A stretch of 64,000 nt of DNA from Paenibacillus sp. FSL H3-0469 (GCF_038051945.1 NZ_CP150302.1:930001-994000), one strand, 5' to 3'. Positions 23,836-33,041 are shown, numbered from the stretch's first letter. Notes: generated from the sequence alone by a model not told the origin. A program made the numbers and translations.

Positions 23836-25151
23836 AGGTCGAACTCCGCCAGGAAGCCGTCCAGCTCATTCTGCTCCGTCTCGGCGGGCCGCGAAGTCCG
23901 CTCTCCGACCAGCGTCTCGAATGAAAGCTCGGTATGCTGGTGTAAGGTATGCAGCAGATCCATGAAGTCCCGCACCACCTCACGTGCAGTGAGCAGTTCA
24001 TCAGCTCCCAGCCGGTTGACTGCTTCTTCCATGAAATGCACCAGTTGCTCCTGCGTTAGTCTTGCTTCATAGCCGTAGTGCAGCGCGTGGATATCCCGCA
24101 GCTTCTGGAGCAGGATCAGAATCTCTTCGTGGGAGAGCATCTCCAGCGCGATAATCGGTCCTGTGTAATTATTCAGCCCGCTGCCTGCATACCGTCCGGC
24201 TACCAGCCGGGAACGCAGCGCCTCATAGCTGAATAGTCCACGCCTGTGGTCCTCCACGAACTGCGGCGTCCCGCCAACGAAGATGCCAAGCCGCTCTGCC
24301 TTCCCCTGCATCGTATCATTGAACATGGTCAGCAGCTTCTCGTAATTGCTCTGCCGCGAGATGCTGTTGGTAATCTTGTAGAGGTTCACCCCTTCATCGA
24401 TGAACAGCAGCAAGCCTTTATAGCCGATGGCTCCGGTGAATTCCGCCCACAGCTTCATATAGTCATACCAGTTGTCATCATCGATAATGACACCAACGCC
24501 TAGCGCCTTCCGCGCTTCCGTACGTGTCGGGAACTCTCCCCGCAGCCAGCGCAGAGAATCCTGCTTCAGCCCGTCATCGGCCAGCTTGTGCCCGTTCCAG
24601 TAGGAAGCGAGTACCTTGGCGAAGTCGAAGCCATGCACCAGCCCGCGCATCTCGGAGGCTACCGAATAGATGCGCTGCTCAACCTCATCGCCCAGCTCCG
24701 GCGCATCGGGGCCGTAGCCCTTCTCCTGCATCACGGCCTGCTGCAGCGTCATGATCCACTTCTGCAGCATAATCTCCAGCGCCCCTCCATCCGGGCGGGT
24801 CCGGGTCGAGAGATGGCTCATCAGCTCGCGGTAGGTGGCGAGCCCTTGGCCCTTCGTGCCGACCAGCCGCCGCTCCGGTGACAGGTCAGCATCAGCAACC
24901 ACGAAGTCGCGGTCCATCGCGTAGTTGCGGATGATCTGGAGCAGGAAGCTTTTGCCGCTGCCGAACTTGCCTGTAATCAGCTTGAAGGCGGCTCCGCCAT
25001 CAGCGATGTTCTCCATATCGCGGAGAATCGCCTCCACCTCAGGACGGCGGCCGACAGCGATATGTTCAAGCCCGATCCGCGGCACAACTCCCGCTGTCAG
25101 CGAATTGACGAGCGCGGTGGTCATCCGCTTCGGTATTTTGAGTGGGTTCAT
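23832..25151 (-). CDS. BrxD-like P-loop ATPase (DUF2791/BrxC-BrxD family)
   Basis: A 439-residue AAA-like ATPase. Walker A is GKFGSGKSFL (about 59-68), Walker B is GLLLFIDEGVNLYK, and an arginine-rich sensor region with RGLFSYEALRSRL follows. The opening segment with RIGLEHIAVGRRPEV is typical of the BrxC/BrxD (DUF2791) family, in which a small ATPase is encoded next to an Lhr-like helicase in BREX type 2 loci. Here the pair stands without pglX, pglZ or pglY. It starts ten bases after the TerB gene stop and overlaps the helicase start, so the three products are made together and probably form one complex. Confidence 0.85.
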   Translation of the reverse strand: MNPLKIPKRMTTALVNSLTAGVVPRIGLEHIAVGRRPEVEAILRDMENIADGGAAFKLITGKFGSGKSFLLQIIRNYAMDRDFVVADADLSPERRLVGTKGQGLATYRELMSHLSTRTRPDGGALEIMLQKWIMTLQQAVMQEKGYGPDAPELGDEVEQRIYSVASEMRGLVHGFDFAKVLASYWNGHKLADDGLKQDSLRWLRGEFPTRTEARKALGVGVIIDDDNWYDYMKLWAEFTGAIGYKGLLLFIDEGVNLYKITNSISRQSNYEKLLTMFNDTMQGKAERLGIFVGGTPQFVEDHRRGLFSYEALRSRLVAGRYAGSGLNNYTGPIIALEMLSHEEILILLQKLRDIHALHYGYEARLTQEQLVHFMEEAVNRLGADELLTAREVVRDFMDLLHTLHQHTELSFETLVGERTSRPAETEQNELDGFLAEFDL

Positions 25152-25161
25152 TTTACGAAGT

Positions 25162-27021
25162 TCACCTCTTTATATAGTCCAGCATGGATAGACATTCTTC
25201 GGTCAGCTCTTCCCCGTCAATGATGAGGTCCCCCAGACTGTCCATGGCCAGCTCATTAATCTCATCGTAGAGCAACTCTGCCATCGTTCCTGCTCCCGCA
25301 GCCAGCCGCTGCACCTTCGCAGAACCGTCCTCCTCTGCCAGAGCCAGCACGGCCTCCCGTTGCAGCGGAGTCAGCTCTGAAGCGAACAATATCCAGCGGT
25401 CCGCTTCGCTATCAGAGGCTGGCGGCAGGGAAGCGGTTAGCTTCTGTACGGCAGACGGGGAATCACCCGAAAGCTCTTCCCGCGTGCCTCCTAACTGCTC
25501 ACCCCTGGTCATACGGCCCGCCGGCTCTTCAGCTTTTGCAGAGCTATCGTAAACACTTTCCGCATTTGCTGATACCGCTGATTCAACTCTTGCATCCGCA
25601 TTACTCTTTACATCTGCTGATTCAGCTCTTCCATGTACTTCTGCATCACTTTTCACATCTGCTGATCCGGTACTTTCATATGCACCTGCATCACTCTTTA
25701 CATCTGCTGATCCGGCTCTTCCAGACACATCCGCATCACTTCCGATACCAGCCAATCCGGCTCCTCCAAGTGCTCCTTCAGACTCAATTATCCATTCTGC
25801 GTCATCTTCCTGACCCGGTTCCCCGGTGTCTTCCACCGTAAGCAAGGAACGCACCACCTCGGAGTCGCTTGCCAGCTGCTCCAGCTTCCGCTGGTCAATG
25901 ACCACCGCCGGCCCCTTCTCTTCCTGCTCCGCCTTGCGGAATTCACGCTCCAGAAACCGGGTGACGAGATCATCCATATCGGCATCGACCCGGACATCCT
26001 TCAGTCTTCCCCGGTAGCCCATCAGCGCCCGCAGCTTGTTCTCGGTCAGCCGGAACAGGCGGGTAATCAGGCTGCGCAGCGGTGGGGACTTGCTGACCCG
26101 TATAACAGGCACAAGAACAGAATAGCCATACAGGGAGATATCGTATACCGCACTGCGGAACAAATAACGTTCACGGACAACAGGCGGGGCGGGCGGGAAC
26201 ATCGTGATCAGATTAGAGCCGTGCTTCCGCGCGACATAAGCATCAATTAGAGCTACAACCTGGGGAATATAACGATCCGCAGCGATTTTACCCTCGCCGG
26301 TGTAGAATTTCGACTTGCTGATATCATAGTCCGACATCACACTCAGTACCTCGATGCTAAGCTGCTCCGGGGCAGTAGACAGGCAACGGACCAGCTCAAG
26401 CTCAGCCAGATCCCCGGCCAGCCCTCGCGAACGGGCCACGATCTCCGAGAGTGAGATATCCAGCTTATGGACAAAAGAGAAATCCGCAATCCACCCGCCA
26501 AGGTACTGATCCAGACGTTTGTAACTATCGCGGTAAGCCTCCCACAGCAGATTGAGCTGACGGTAGCCTTCCTGAGGCTCATCCCAGCCCACGCCGTTAA
26601 TCAGCTCATAGATATGCAGGAAGATATAAGAGAGATCGGTCTTCGGGTATCTCCCTTGCCGGACTTCATCCCGCCAGAAAAAATACCATCTGCTCTGCGC
26701 GCCGGTCATATGCCCGTAGGTGGGCCAATAGCTTTTGAACGGGACGAACAGCGCCGCAGGCTCCTTATGCTCTACAAGCTCACGTGCACGCTGAACGAAC
26801 TCACTCTCAGTAGTGGTTACCGGCTCCACACTCTCTTCCATATCCCAGAGCTGGAGCTGGACTGTATCGTAACCGGAACCGGACGTCTTCTTCTTAACCG
26901 GCTCTGACTTTGGCTTCCGGCTGCCTTCATCTACAGTACCGCGCGGCGGAATCGCCACATTCTGCTCCGTACTCTCCCAGACCAGCTCCGAGAAATGCAG
27001 CCCCTGCCTGTCTTTAGCCAT
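25162..27021 (-). CDS. TerB_N/TerB_C domain protein
   Basis: A 619-residue soluble protein, first gene of the operon. The TerB_N domain covers roughly residues 80-270 and shows SYWPTYGHMTGAQSRWYFFW, TDLSYIFLHIYELINGVG and WEAYRDSYKRLDQYLGGW. The C-terminal 90 residues (SELTPLQREAVLALAEED, LYDEINELAMDSLGD and the ending LSMLDYIKR) match TerB_C. Between them, at about 429-475, are three 15-residue repeats beginning SADVKS. TerB-family domains are linked to tellurite-resistance and phage-related stress systems. The start codon has only a G-rich, imperfect ribosome binding site; an extended -10 promoter lies about 40 bases upstream. Confidence 0.85.
   Translation of the reverse strand: MAKDRQGLHFSELVWESTEQNVAIPPRGTVDEGSRKPKSEPVKKKTSGSGYDTVQLQLWDMEESVEPVTTTESEFVQRARELVEHKEPAALFVPFKSYWPTYGHMTGAQSRWYFFWRDEVRQGRYPKTDLSYIFLHIYELINGVGWDEPQEGYRQLNLLWEAYRDSYKRLDQYLGGWIADFSFVHKLDISLSEIVARSRGLAGDLAELELVRCLSTAPEQLSIEVLSVMSDYDISKSKFYTGEGKIAADRYIPQVVALIDAYVARKHGSNLITMFPPAPPVVRERYLFRSAVYDISLYGYSVLVPVIRVSKSPPLRSLITRLFRLTENKLRALMGYRGRLKDVRVDADMDDLVTRFLEREFRKAEQEEKGPAVVIDQRKLEQLASDSEVVRSLLTVEDTGEPGQEDDAEWIIESEGALGGAGLAGIGSDADVSGRAGSADVKSDAGAYESTGSADVKSDAEVHGRAESADVKSNADARVESAVSANAESVYDSSAKAEEPAGRMTRGEQLGGTREELSGDSPSAVQKLTASLPPASDSEADRWILFASELTPLQREAVLALAEEDGSAKVQRLAAGAGTMAELLYDEINELAMDSLGDLIIDGEELTEECLSMLDYIKR
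25598..25747 (-). repeat. 45-bp in-frame tandem repeat inside the TerB gene
   Basis: Three units starting at 25598, 25643 and 25688 and a partial one at 25733, each 45 bases (15 codons), with the shared core CATCTGCTGATCCGGCT on the plus strand. They encode SADVKSDA-type repeats in the linker between TerB_N and TerB_C. Confidence 0.75.
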
Positions 27022-27059
27022 GCTTCATCGCCCCACCCGTATGTCTTGGTAATTCTCAC

Positions 27060-27068
27060 ATTATATCA
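27060..27068 (-). promoter_or_regulatory. extended -10 promoter of the TerB operon
   Basis: On the minus strand TGATATAAT contains TATAAT with the TG element one base upstream; no good -35 is visible. It lies 39 bases before the TerB start codon. Confidence 0.5.
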
Positions 27069-27160
27069 TATACCCTATGCAGCCGATGCAGCCGTTCCAG
27101 TCATGTGCAGATGGGGTTAATGCGGCTAACTCTTACTGCAACTCTGCTTCTTTCTCGATA

Positions 27161-27228
27161 CTACTCACTTCTACTTACTTCTACTTACTTCTACTTACTT
27201 CTACTTACTCTTACTTACTCTTACTTAC
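27161..27228. repeat. 10-bp tandem microsatellite upstream of TerB operon
   Basis: About six consecutive units of CTTCTACTTA or the variant CTCTTACTTA, pure pyrimidine-rich on the plus strand with no C/G-rich breaks. A looser region of the same composition continues to about 27310. One unit is one helical turn. It lies about 100 bases upstream of the TerB promoter. Confidence 0.75.
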
Positions 27229-27339
27229 AGCCTCTCCCTACTACTTTACAGCAACCCACATCTACTTACTGTTATTCCCTACCACTTCCTGCTACTATTA
27301 CTCCACGGCTTCTCTGCCGGACTGAGATTCCGCTATTCT

Positions 27340-27563
27340 GAACAGATCAGGCAAATATGACGGTCAAGCGGACTCAGAATCCCTTAATTAAACATTATCG
27401 TCTCATTTCAGGGCCGAATAATCCAAATAAGCGCTTCCCAGTCCGCTCGGGCCTCATAAAGTAGCTTTTTGAAGAAATAACGGCTTCTCAGTCCGCATCA
27501 CCGCTAAAATATCCGAAGTGCCCGTCCGCATCTATGTAGTCGCACAGTCGCACAGTTGCACAG
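27340..27563. repeat. dispersed GGACT/AGTCCGC motifs and 8-bp triplet repeat
   Basis: Copies of GCGGACTC, CAGTCCGC and CCGTCCGC occur at roughly 27371, 27440, 27498 and 27522, similar to the TAACGGACT cluster at 11.9 kb. At 27540-27563 there are three tandem copies of TCGCACAG (the third reads TTGCACAG). I see no gene in 27022-27758 other than the promoter, repeats and terminator listed. Confidence 0.5.
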
Positions 27564-27604
27564 CAAAAATCCGCCTGCCCTCAGGTTTCCCGCCATAAAT
27601 CAAT

Positions 27605-27640
27605 AAAAAGACCTTGAGAGACTAACTCCTCAAGATCTTG
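27605..27640 (-). terminator. terminator of the second YesMN locus
   Basis: On the minus strand AAGATCTTGAG pairs with CTCAAGGTCTT (one G-T pair) around an 11-base loop and is followed by a T-run. It lies about 120 bases past the response regulator stop. Confidence 0.7.
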
Positions 27641-27758
27641 GATGAGAGCGCCTGTCACCACACCGCAACTTGATGTAACCTGCCGGGCAATGAGAACGTT
27701 CGTTTGTGTCTCCATAAGAATATACTATACTCACCCTGCGGGCTGCAATAGCGGAGAG

Positions 27759-29378
27759 TCACCCCTTCAAATAATCACTAGGGCTGCGCCCGGTAATCAT
27801 CTTGAACACCTGACTGAAATAGGCGGGGTTGTTGAAGCCGACCATCTCACTGATCTCATACACCATATGCTGGCCGGATTGCAGGAATTCAATGGCCCGG
27901 TCCACCCGGTACTGGTTCAGGTAGCTGACGAAATTCTCACCGCTGACCCGTTTGAACAGCTGGCTTAGATATTTCGGATGCACATGCAGCTCCTGCGCAA
28001 GGCCCATGAAGCTGATCTCCTGGGTATAGTGGGCTTCCACATAGCTTTTGACGCTCTCCACCAGCCGGTTCTTCTTGACGTTCATCTCGGTAAAAGCTGC
28101 GGTCAGGAAGGCCGGGATCATCTGGCCCATCCACTCCGTCAGGCTTCTCCAGGTATAGTAGCCCGTCACCGCCTGCAGGAATTCGGACATGCTCATAGGG
28201 GGAGTGCGGCCCGGGCAGCAGGCATTCCAGTAATACATCAGCGTAGTGAACAGCCCGACACACACCGTCTGAATATCCTGAATGTTATTCTGGCCCTCCT
28301 GCCGGAGCCTGCTGAAGATGATCTCCCAGGTCTCCCATACTTTTGAGGAATCCCTGCACAGCAGCACCTCATTCCACTCTTGGAGCAGCCTCGAATAGTC
28401 TTCCAGCGTCCACGGGTTGGTGCTTCCGCACGGCTCATAGGCATAGATGGGACTGGTCTCCTGAAACTCCGCAGAAGCAAGCGCCTCACGGCTCTCCAAG
28501 TACGAATCGATCAGTTCATGGATAGCAGGCTTGACCGACCCGATGCCGGCATAGGCCTGAAGCTGAATGTAATTCCGGATCTTATCCATCGTCTCCTGAA
28601 CCACTTCCTTCAGGACGGGGATCGGTTCTCCCGCCTCACAGTCCAGCAGCAGTACCACTAGCAGATCGTCAGAGTAGTCCAGCACATGCCCCTGCACAGA
28701 GGGATGACCGGCAAGCTTGTGTTGTAGCGTCTCCCGGCAGATATTACCTGCTCCGAAGCGCAGCAGCTGCCATTCGCGTTCCTTCAGCTTATGCAGCGGC
28801 GAAGGCCGGTTAAGCTGGATGCTGGCCGCCGCCAGCCGCTGCGGGCGGGTAATCTGCAGATATCCGAGCCGTTCCTCAGAGCATTCCTCCGCACTGTAGC
28901 GGGTGGTTAGCAGCTCCATAAGCAGGCGTTCCCGCAGAAAAGGAAGCGTGCGGCCGATTTCCTGCTGATAACGCTCCTCCAGCCGCTTCTTCTGCTCTCC
29001 GGCATCCAGATCCAGCAGCACAGCGCGGAGCACAGCCTCGATCTCGTCTACCCGGGCCGGCTTCAGCAGGAAATGGCTGACGCCCCAGCGCATCGCCTGC
29101 CGGGCATTCTCGAATTCCTCGTATCCGCTAAGGATGATAACCGGCAGCTCCGGGGCCAGCTCCCTTAGCGCCTCTGTAAGCTCCAGCCCGCCCATGCCTG
29201 GCATATAGACATCGGTCATCACCAGATCGGGGGAGAGCCTGTGGAACAGCTCCAATGCTTCATGGCCGTTGACTGCTGTTCCAGCCAGGGTAAGGCCGAG
29301 CTTCTCCCAGCCCACATGTCTCGTAAGGGCTTTCAGAATATGCGGGTCGTCATCCACCAGCAGGATAGAGCGGCTCAT
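27759..29378 (-). CDS. YesN-type response regulator, REC plus AraC HTH
   Basis: A 539-residue regulator, longer than the paralogue at 12.6 kb because of an extended middle region. The receiver has DDD at 9-11, phospho-acceptor D56 in VMTDVYMPGMGG and the lysine in FLLKPARVDE. Two AraC helix-turn-helix motifs end the protein, with ISFMGLAQELHVHPKYLSQL and YEISEMVGFNNPAYFSQVF. It overlaps the kinase stop by four bases and is the last gene of the second sugar locus. Expected job: activation of the binding-protein promoter at about 34.4 kb. Confidence 0.9.
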   Translation of the reverse strand: MSRSILLVDDDPHILKALTRHVGWEKLGLTLAGTAVNGHEALELFHRLSPDLVMTDVYMPGMGGLELTEALRELAPELPVIILSGYEEFENARQAMRWGVSHFLLKPARVDEIEAVLRAVLLDLDAGEQKKRLEERYQQEIGRTLPFLRERLLMELLTTRYSAEECSEERLGYLQITRPQRLAAASIQLNRPSPLHKLKEREWQLLRFGAGNICRETLQHKLAGHPSVQGHVLDYSDDLLVVLLLDCEAGEPIPVLKEVVQETMDKIRNYIQLQAYAGIGSVKPAIHELIDSYLESREALASAEFQETSPIYAYEPCGSTNPWTLEDYSRLLQEWNEVLLCRDSSKVWETWEIIFSRLRQEGQNNIQDIQTVCVGLFTTLMYYWNACCPGRTPPMSMSEFLQAVTGYYTWRSLTEWMGQMIPAFLTAAFTEMNVKKNRLVESVKSYVEAHYTQEISFMGLAQELHVHPKYLSQLFKRVSGENFVSYLNQYRVDRAIEFLQSGQHMVYEISEMVGFNNPAYFSQVFKMITGRSPSDYLKG

Positions 29379-31198
29379 AGCTGATCGCGCAGCAGCCGCT
29401 CCAGCTGCTCCTCCGTCTCAATGATTGGCAGCGTAATCATAGCCGCAACCCCTCTCTCCGGCCGGTTGGCCAAGTATAGTCCGTACGGTTCCCCGCAATA
29501 CAGCTGAATCCGGCTCATCACATTGCGGGTACCGATGCCACTCACCTGTTCCATCGACCAGCCTTCCGCCAAGCCCCGGCCGTTATCCAGCAGCATGATT
29601 TGCAAGTAAGGCTGGCTTCCCGGTGTCTTCATCTCCCGCACCTCCAGGTGAATCTGCAAAGGGCCGGAGCCAGGCTCCCGGCTGCCATGAATAATTGAAT
29701 TCTCAATCAGCGGCTGGAGAATAACCTTCGGAATGAAATAACTCCGGACCGCCGGGTCCGCAATCGACTCCGTATACTCGATGGCAATCGGCAGCCGTTC
29801 CTGCTGGATGCTCACATAACACCGCGCATGCTCCAGCTCGTCACGCAGACGAATGAGCATTCTGCCGCCGCTCAGGCCGATGCGCAGCATTTTGCCCAGC
29901 TGGGTGATCATGTAGCTGATATCCTGGGCGTCGTAATCCATCGCCTTCCAGTGAATCATATCCAGTGTGTTGTACAGGAAATGCGGCTTGATCTGGGCCT
30001 CCAGCAGTCCGGCCTGAGCCTCCCGCTTCGCGGCGCTTGCTTCCCGCTCGCTCTGCACCAGCTCCTGCAGCCGGTTCACCATGTGGTTGAAGCCGTAAGA
30101 CATCTGCGTATATTCCTCCGTCAGCGACTCACTCATACTGGCCCGGAAATCTCCGCGCTCCAGCTTCCGCATCTCCTGAATCAGCCTGCGCACCGGACGG
30201 ATCATATTGCGGATGAAGAAATACGCCAGCAGCGCCGACAGGAGCAGACAGAGCAGGCCGATCCCGATCACCTGCCTGTCCGCCTTACGAACCTCCTGCA
30301 GCAGCTCACGCGTCGGGATGACCTGGACCAGCCGCCAGGAGATCGTGCTCGGCCTTGAGAACAGGACGAGATAGGACTGCCCGTCCTTTTTCAGCAGCTC
30401 ATAGCCTTCATTGCCCTCATACGTATGCTGGTAGAGCCAGTCTGCCTCCAGTACAGCCTTACCGGCAGAACCGCTCTCCTTGTTCACCAGCAGCAGGAGA
30501 TTGCCGCTCGTATCCACCAGATGGATCTGGCCGTCCAGTACAGCAGGAATATCCTTGAACTGCTTCAGGATATCGTCGGCGGACAACCGGATATAAAGGT
30601 AGCCGATCGTTTTGCCTTCATTTCCGAACAGATGCTGGATATGGCCGATCAGATAAGGCTCGTCTTCGCCGCCGCTGCCCTCCAGGGGAACCCAGAGCGA
30701 ATCCGCCTGCTTCAGCTGGGGATACCAGCTCTCGTTCTTAATCGAAGAGACCGGAAAGACAAGATCCGTCGAGCTTTGCGGCACCCCGCTGAACAAATCA
30801 CTGTAAATCTCAATCGAGCTTACCCCTTCGTTCAGCACCAGCGAATGCTGGAGAATCTCCGTAATCTCCCGCCTTCTGGAGATCATCTGATACTTGGAGG
30901 CAGGCGTGTTCTCCAGCCCCTCAATCACGCTCTTGTTCGCTGCAATGGAGTAGGCGGTGCCCGACACATTGGTCATGAAGTCGAAGCCGCGCTTCGTGCT
31001 CTCATTCAGCAGCGCAAGCCTGGTCGTGCTGATCTCCCTGAAGGTTACGTCCGAGAAGGTCCGGTACGCCAGCAGGACAATGAACCCGAGAAAAATCAGA
31101 TTGAACGTAATAATACTGGCTGCCATCAGCGTGGAGAGCTTGCTCCGCCTGATCCGCAGCAGCCAGGTGCCGAGCATTCTTTTTTGCATCTGCCCCAT
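29375..31198 (-). CDS. YesM-type sensor histidine kinase
   Basis: A 607-residue membrane kinase with a first helix (TLMAASIITFNLIFLGFIVL), an external sensor of about 260 residues, a second helix (VIGIGLLCLLLSALLAYFF), HAMP, the histidine motif KPHFLYNTLD and a HATPase with LLDNGRGL and GIGTRNVM. The kinase box has KPHF where the first locus has NPHF; both are normal variants. It follows the two permeases (21 bases) and overlaps its regulator. The start has only a weak G-rich ribosome binding site, and an ATG four codons downstream is an alternative. Confidence 0.9.
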   Translation of the reverse strand: MGQMQKRMLGTWLLRIRRSKLSTLMAASIITFNLIFLGFIVLLAYRTFSDVTFREISTTRLALLNESTKRGFDFMTNVSGTAYSIAANKSVIEGLENTPASKYQMISRRREITEILQHSLVLNEGVSSIEIYSDLFSGVPQSSTDLVFPVSSIKNESWYPQLKQADSLWVPLEGSGGEDEPYLIGHIQHLFGNEGKTIGYLYIRLSADDILKQFKDIPAVLDGQIHLVDTSGNLLLLVNKESGSAGKAVLEADWLYQHTYEGNEGYELLKKDGQSYLVLFSRPSTISWRLVQVIPTRELLQEVRKADRQVIGIGLLCLLLSALLAYFFIRNMIRPVRRLIQEMRKLERGDFRASMSESLTEEYTQMSYGFNHMVNRLQELVQSEREASAAKREAQAGLLEAQIKPHFLYNTLDMIHWKAMDYDAQDISYMITQLGKMLRIGLSGGRMLIRLRDELEHARCYVSIQQERLPIAIEYTESIADPAVRSYFIPKVILQPLIENSIIHGSREPGSGPLQIHLEVREMKTPGSQPYLQIMLLDNGRGLAEGWSMEQVSGIGTRNVMSRIQLYCGEPYGLYLANRPERGVAAMITLPIIETEEQLERLLRDQL

Positions 31199-31219
31199 CC
31201 CTATGCTTTTCCCACGATT

Positions 31220-32068
31220 CTATCCTTTCAGGCCGGATGTCGCAATTCCTTCCACGAAATACTTTTGCAGCGTGATGAAGAGAATGAAGCACGGCACCAG
31301 CGACAATACCGACATGGCGAACATCGGGCCCCAATCTGACTGTGAGCTGGAGTCCAGGAACAGGCGCAGCCCGAGCGGCACTGTGTATTTCCCGATATCG
31401 CTAAGGAAGATGAGCTGGCTGAAGAAATCATCCCAGGTCCACATAAAGGTGAAAATCATCGTCGTGATCAGCGCAGGCAGCGCCAGCGGAATAATGATCC
31501 GGCTGAAGATTTGAACCGGCCCGCAGCCGTCAATCGTTGCCGCTTCGTCCAGCTCCTTCGGCAAGCCGCGGATGAACTGTACCGTCAGGAAGATGAAGAA
31601 GCCGTCCGTTGCCATCCACTTGGGCAGAACCAGCGGCGCGAAGGTGTTCACCCAGCCCAGGCTGTTAAAGAGGATGTAACGCGGGATAAGTGTCACATGC
31701 AGCGGCAGCATAATCGTCATCAGCATCAGCGCGAAGCCCAGTGCCTTGAACCGGAAATTCAGCCGCGCGAACGCATAAGCCGCCATGGAGCAGGTGATCA
31801 CATTGCCGAGCACTGCGCCCAGAGAGACCAGAGCCGAATTCTGCAGGAACTTGGCGAAGGAGCTGCCCTGGAAGCCGAACCAGCCGCTGACATAATTATG
31901 GAAGTTCCACTGCCGGGGCCAGAACCAGATTTCCGAGAAAATCATATTCGCCGGCTTGAATGAGCTGCCCACCAGCCACAGCACCGGGTACAGCATAACA
32001 AAGGCGATCAGACAGATGATGAAGTGCTTGAGCCAAATGGCACTTTTCGATGCGCTGCCTGTATCCAT
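31220..32068 (-). CDS. sugar ABC transporter permease, MalG type
   Basis: A 282-residue CUT1 permease with six membrane segments and the EAA loop DEAATIDGCGPVQIFSRIIIP. The N-terminal helix is FIICLIAFVMLYPVLWLVGS and the last segment ends KYFVEGIATSGLKG, the MalG-type ending. GGGGGA is about eight bases before the ATG. It starts three bases after the upstream permease gene stop, so the two are translated together. As in the first locus no ATPase gene is present. Confidence 0.9.
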   Translation of the reverse strand: MDTGSASKSAIWLKHFIICLIAFVMLYPVLWLVGSSFKPANMIFSEIWFWPRQWNFHNYVSGWFGFQGSSFAKFLQNSALVSLGAVLGNVITCSMAAYAFARLNFRFKALGFALMLMTIMLPLHVTLIPRYILFNSLGWVNTFAPLVLPKWMATDGFFIFLTVQFIRGLPKELDEAATIDGCGPVQIFSRIIIPLALPALITTMIFTFMWTWDDFFSQLIFLSDIGKYTVPLGLRLFLDSSSQSDWGPMFAMSVLSLVPCFILFITLQKYFVEGIATSGLKG

Positions 32069-32071
32069 AGC

Positions 32072-33019
32072 TTATTTCCCCCCATCTTCATAATGCACCC
32101 ACAGCTTGCTGCTGCCGAATAGCAGGAGTGTGAATATCCCGATCAGCAGCACCAGGACCCAGGCCATCGCCGAGGCATAGCCCATCTGGAAGAAGGAGAA
32201 GCCCTTCTTGTACAGGTATAGGGAATACATCAGGGTGGAATTCACCGGTCCCCCGCTGCCGTTACTGATAATGAAGGCTTGGGTGAACGACTGGAAGGCG
32301 GTGATCGTCTGCATAATGACGTTGAAAAAGATAACCGGAGACAGCACCGGCAGCGTAATATGCAGGAATTGCCCCACCTTGCCTGCACCGTCCACCGAAG
32401 AAGCGTCATAATATTCCGGCGGCACCTGCTTCAGGCCGGACAGGAAGATGATCATCGACGAGCCGAATTGCCATACCGACAGCAGGATCAGCGAATACAG
32501 CGAGTATTTGGGATTCGATACCCAGTCAGGCGCTTGTATTCCCACCATGGCCAATAGCTGATTCAGCAGCCCGCCGCCGCCCAGCATCTTGCGCCACAGC
32601 ATGGCAATGGCAACACTTCCTCCGAGCAGTGTGGGGATGTAATAGACCGTCCGGTAGATACCGAGGCCCCGTATTCCTTTGTTAAGGAGCAGGGCGACCG
32701 CCAGGGCGAACATCAGCTTCAGCGGCACCGACACGAATACGAAGATAAACGTCACCTTAAGCGACTGGATAAAGAGCGGATCTGCGGTGAGCATAGTCCT
32801 GAAATTATCCAATCCGATCCATCTGGAGCTCTCCAGAATACTGTAATCTGTAAAAGAAAAATAGAGTGAGGCCGCCATCGGCCCCAAGGTCAGGCACACC
32901 AGCCCCAGCAGCCAGGGCGACAGGAACAGGAGGGCAATCCCGTTCTGGTTGTAGCGCAGCTTTGTTTTACGCCGCTTCATGCCTGCTGGTCTATCTACTG
33001 TCATCAGATCTGCACTCAA
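32072..33019 (-). CDS. sugar ABC transporter permease, MalF type
   Basis: About 315 residues. The first helix is ALLFLSPWLLGLVCLTLGP and the EAA motif appears as DASSVDGAGKVGQFLHITLP, which lacks the usual EAA triplet but keeps the glycine of the loop. The segment GSGGPVNSTLMYSLYLYKKG before the last helix is typical. The TTG at 33019 is eleven bases behind GAGGAG; a GTG at 33031 would abut that site and an ATG at 33004 would be too far, so the start is uncertain. It follows the binding-protein gene closely, without the long gap of the first locus. Confidence 0.87.
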   Translation of the reverse strand: MSADLMTVDRPAGMKRRKTKLRYNQNGIALLFLSPWLLGLVCLTLGPMAASLYFSFTDYSILESSRWIGLDNFRTMLTADPLFIQSLKVTFIFVFVSVPLKLMFALAVALLLNKGIRGLGIYRTVYYIPTLLGGSVAIAMLWRKMLGGGGLLNQLLAMVGIQAPDWVSNPKYSLYSLILLSVWQFGSSMIIFLSGLKQVPPEYYDASSVDGAGKVGQFLHITLPVLSPVIFFNVIMQTITAFQSFTQAFIISNGSGGPVNSTLMYSLYLYKKGFSFFQMGYASAMAWVLVLLIGIFTLLLFGSSKLWVHYEDGGK

Positions 33020-33041
33020 TGGCTCTCTCACTCCTCTGTAT

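Noticed and set aside
21634..27021. Complete BREX system
   Set aside because: BrxD-like and BrxHI-like genes are present, but the core genes pglX, pglZ and brxC/pglY are not in the window.
27077..27341. Small proteins rich in Tyr/Leu/Thr from the 10-bp microsatellite
   Set aside because: The frames arise from the repeat itself, have no ribosome binding site and would be low-complexity; treated as non-coding.
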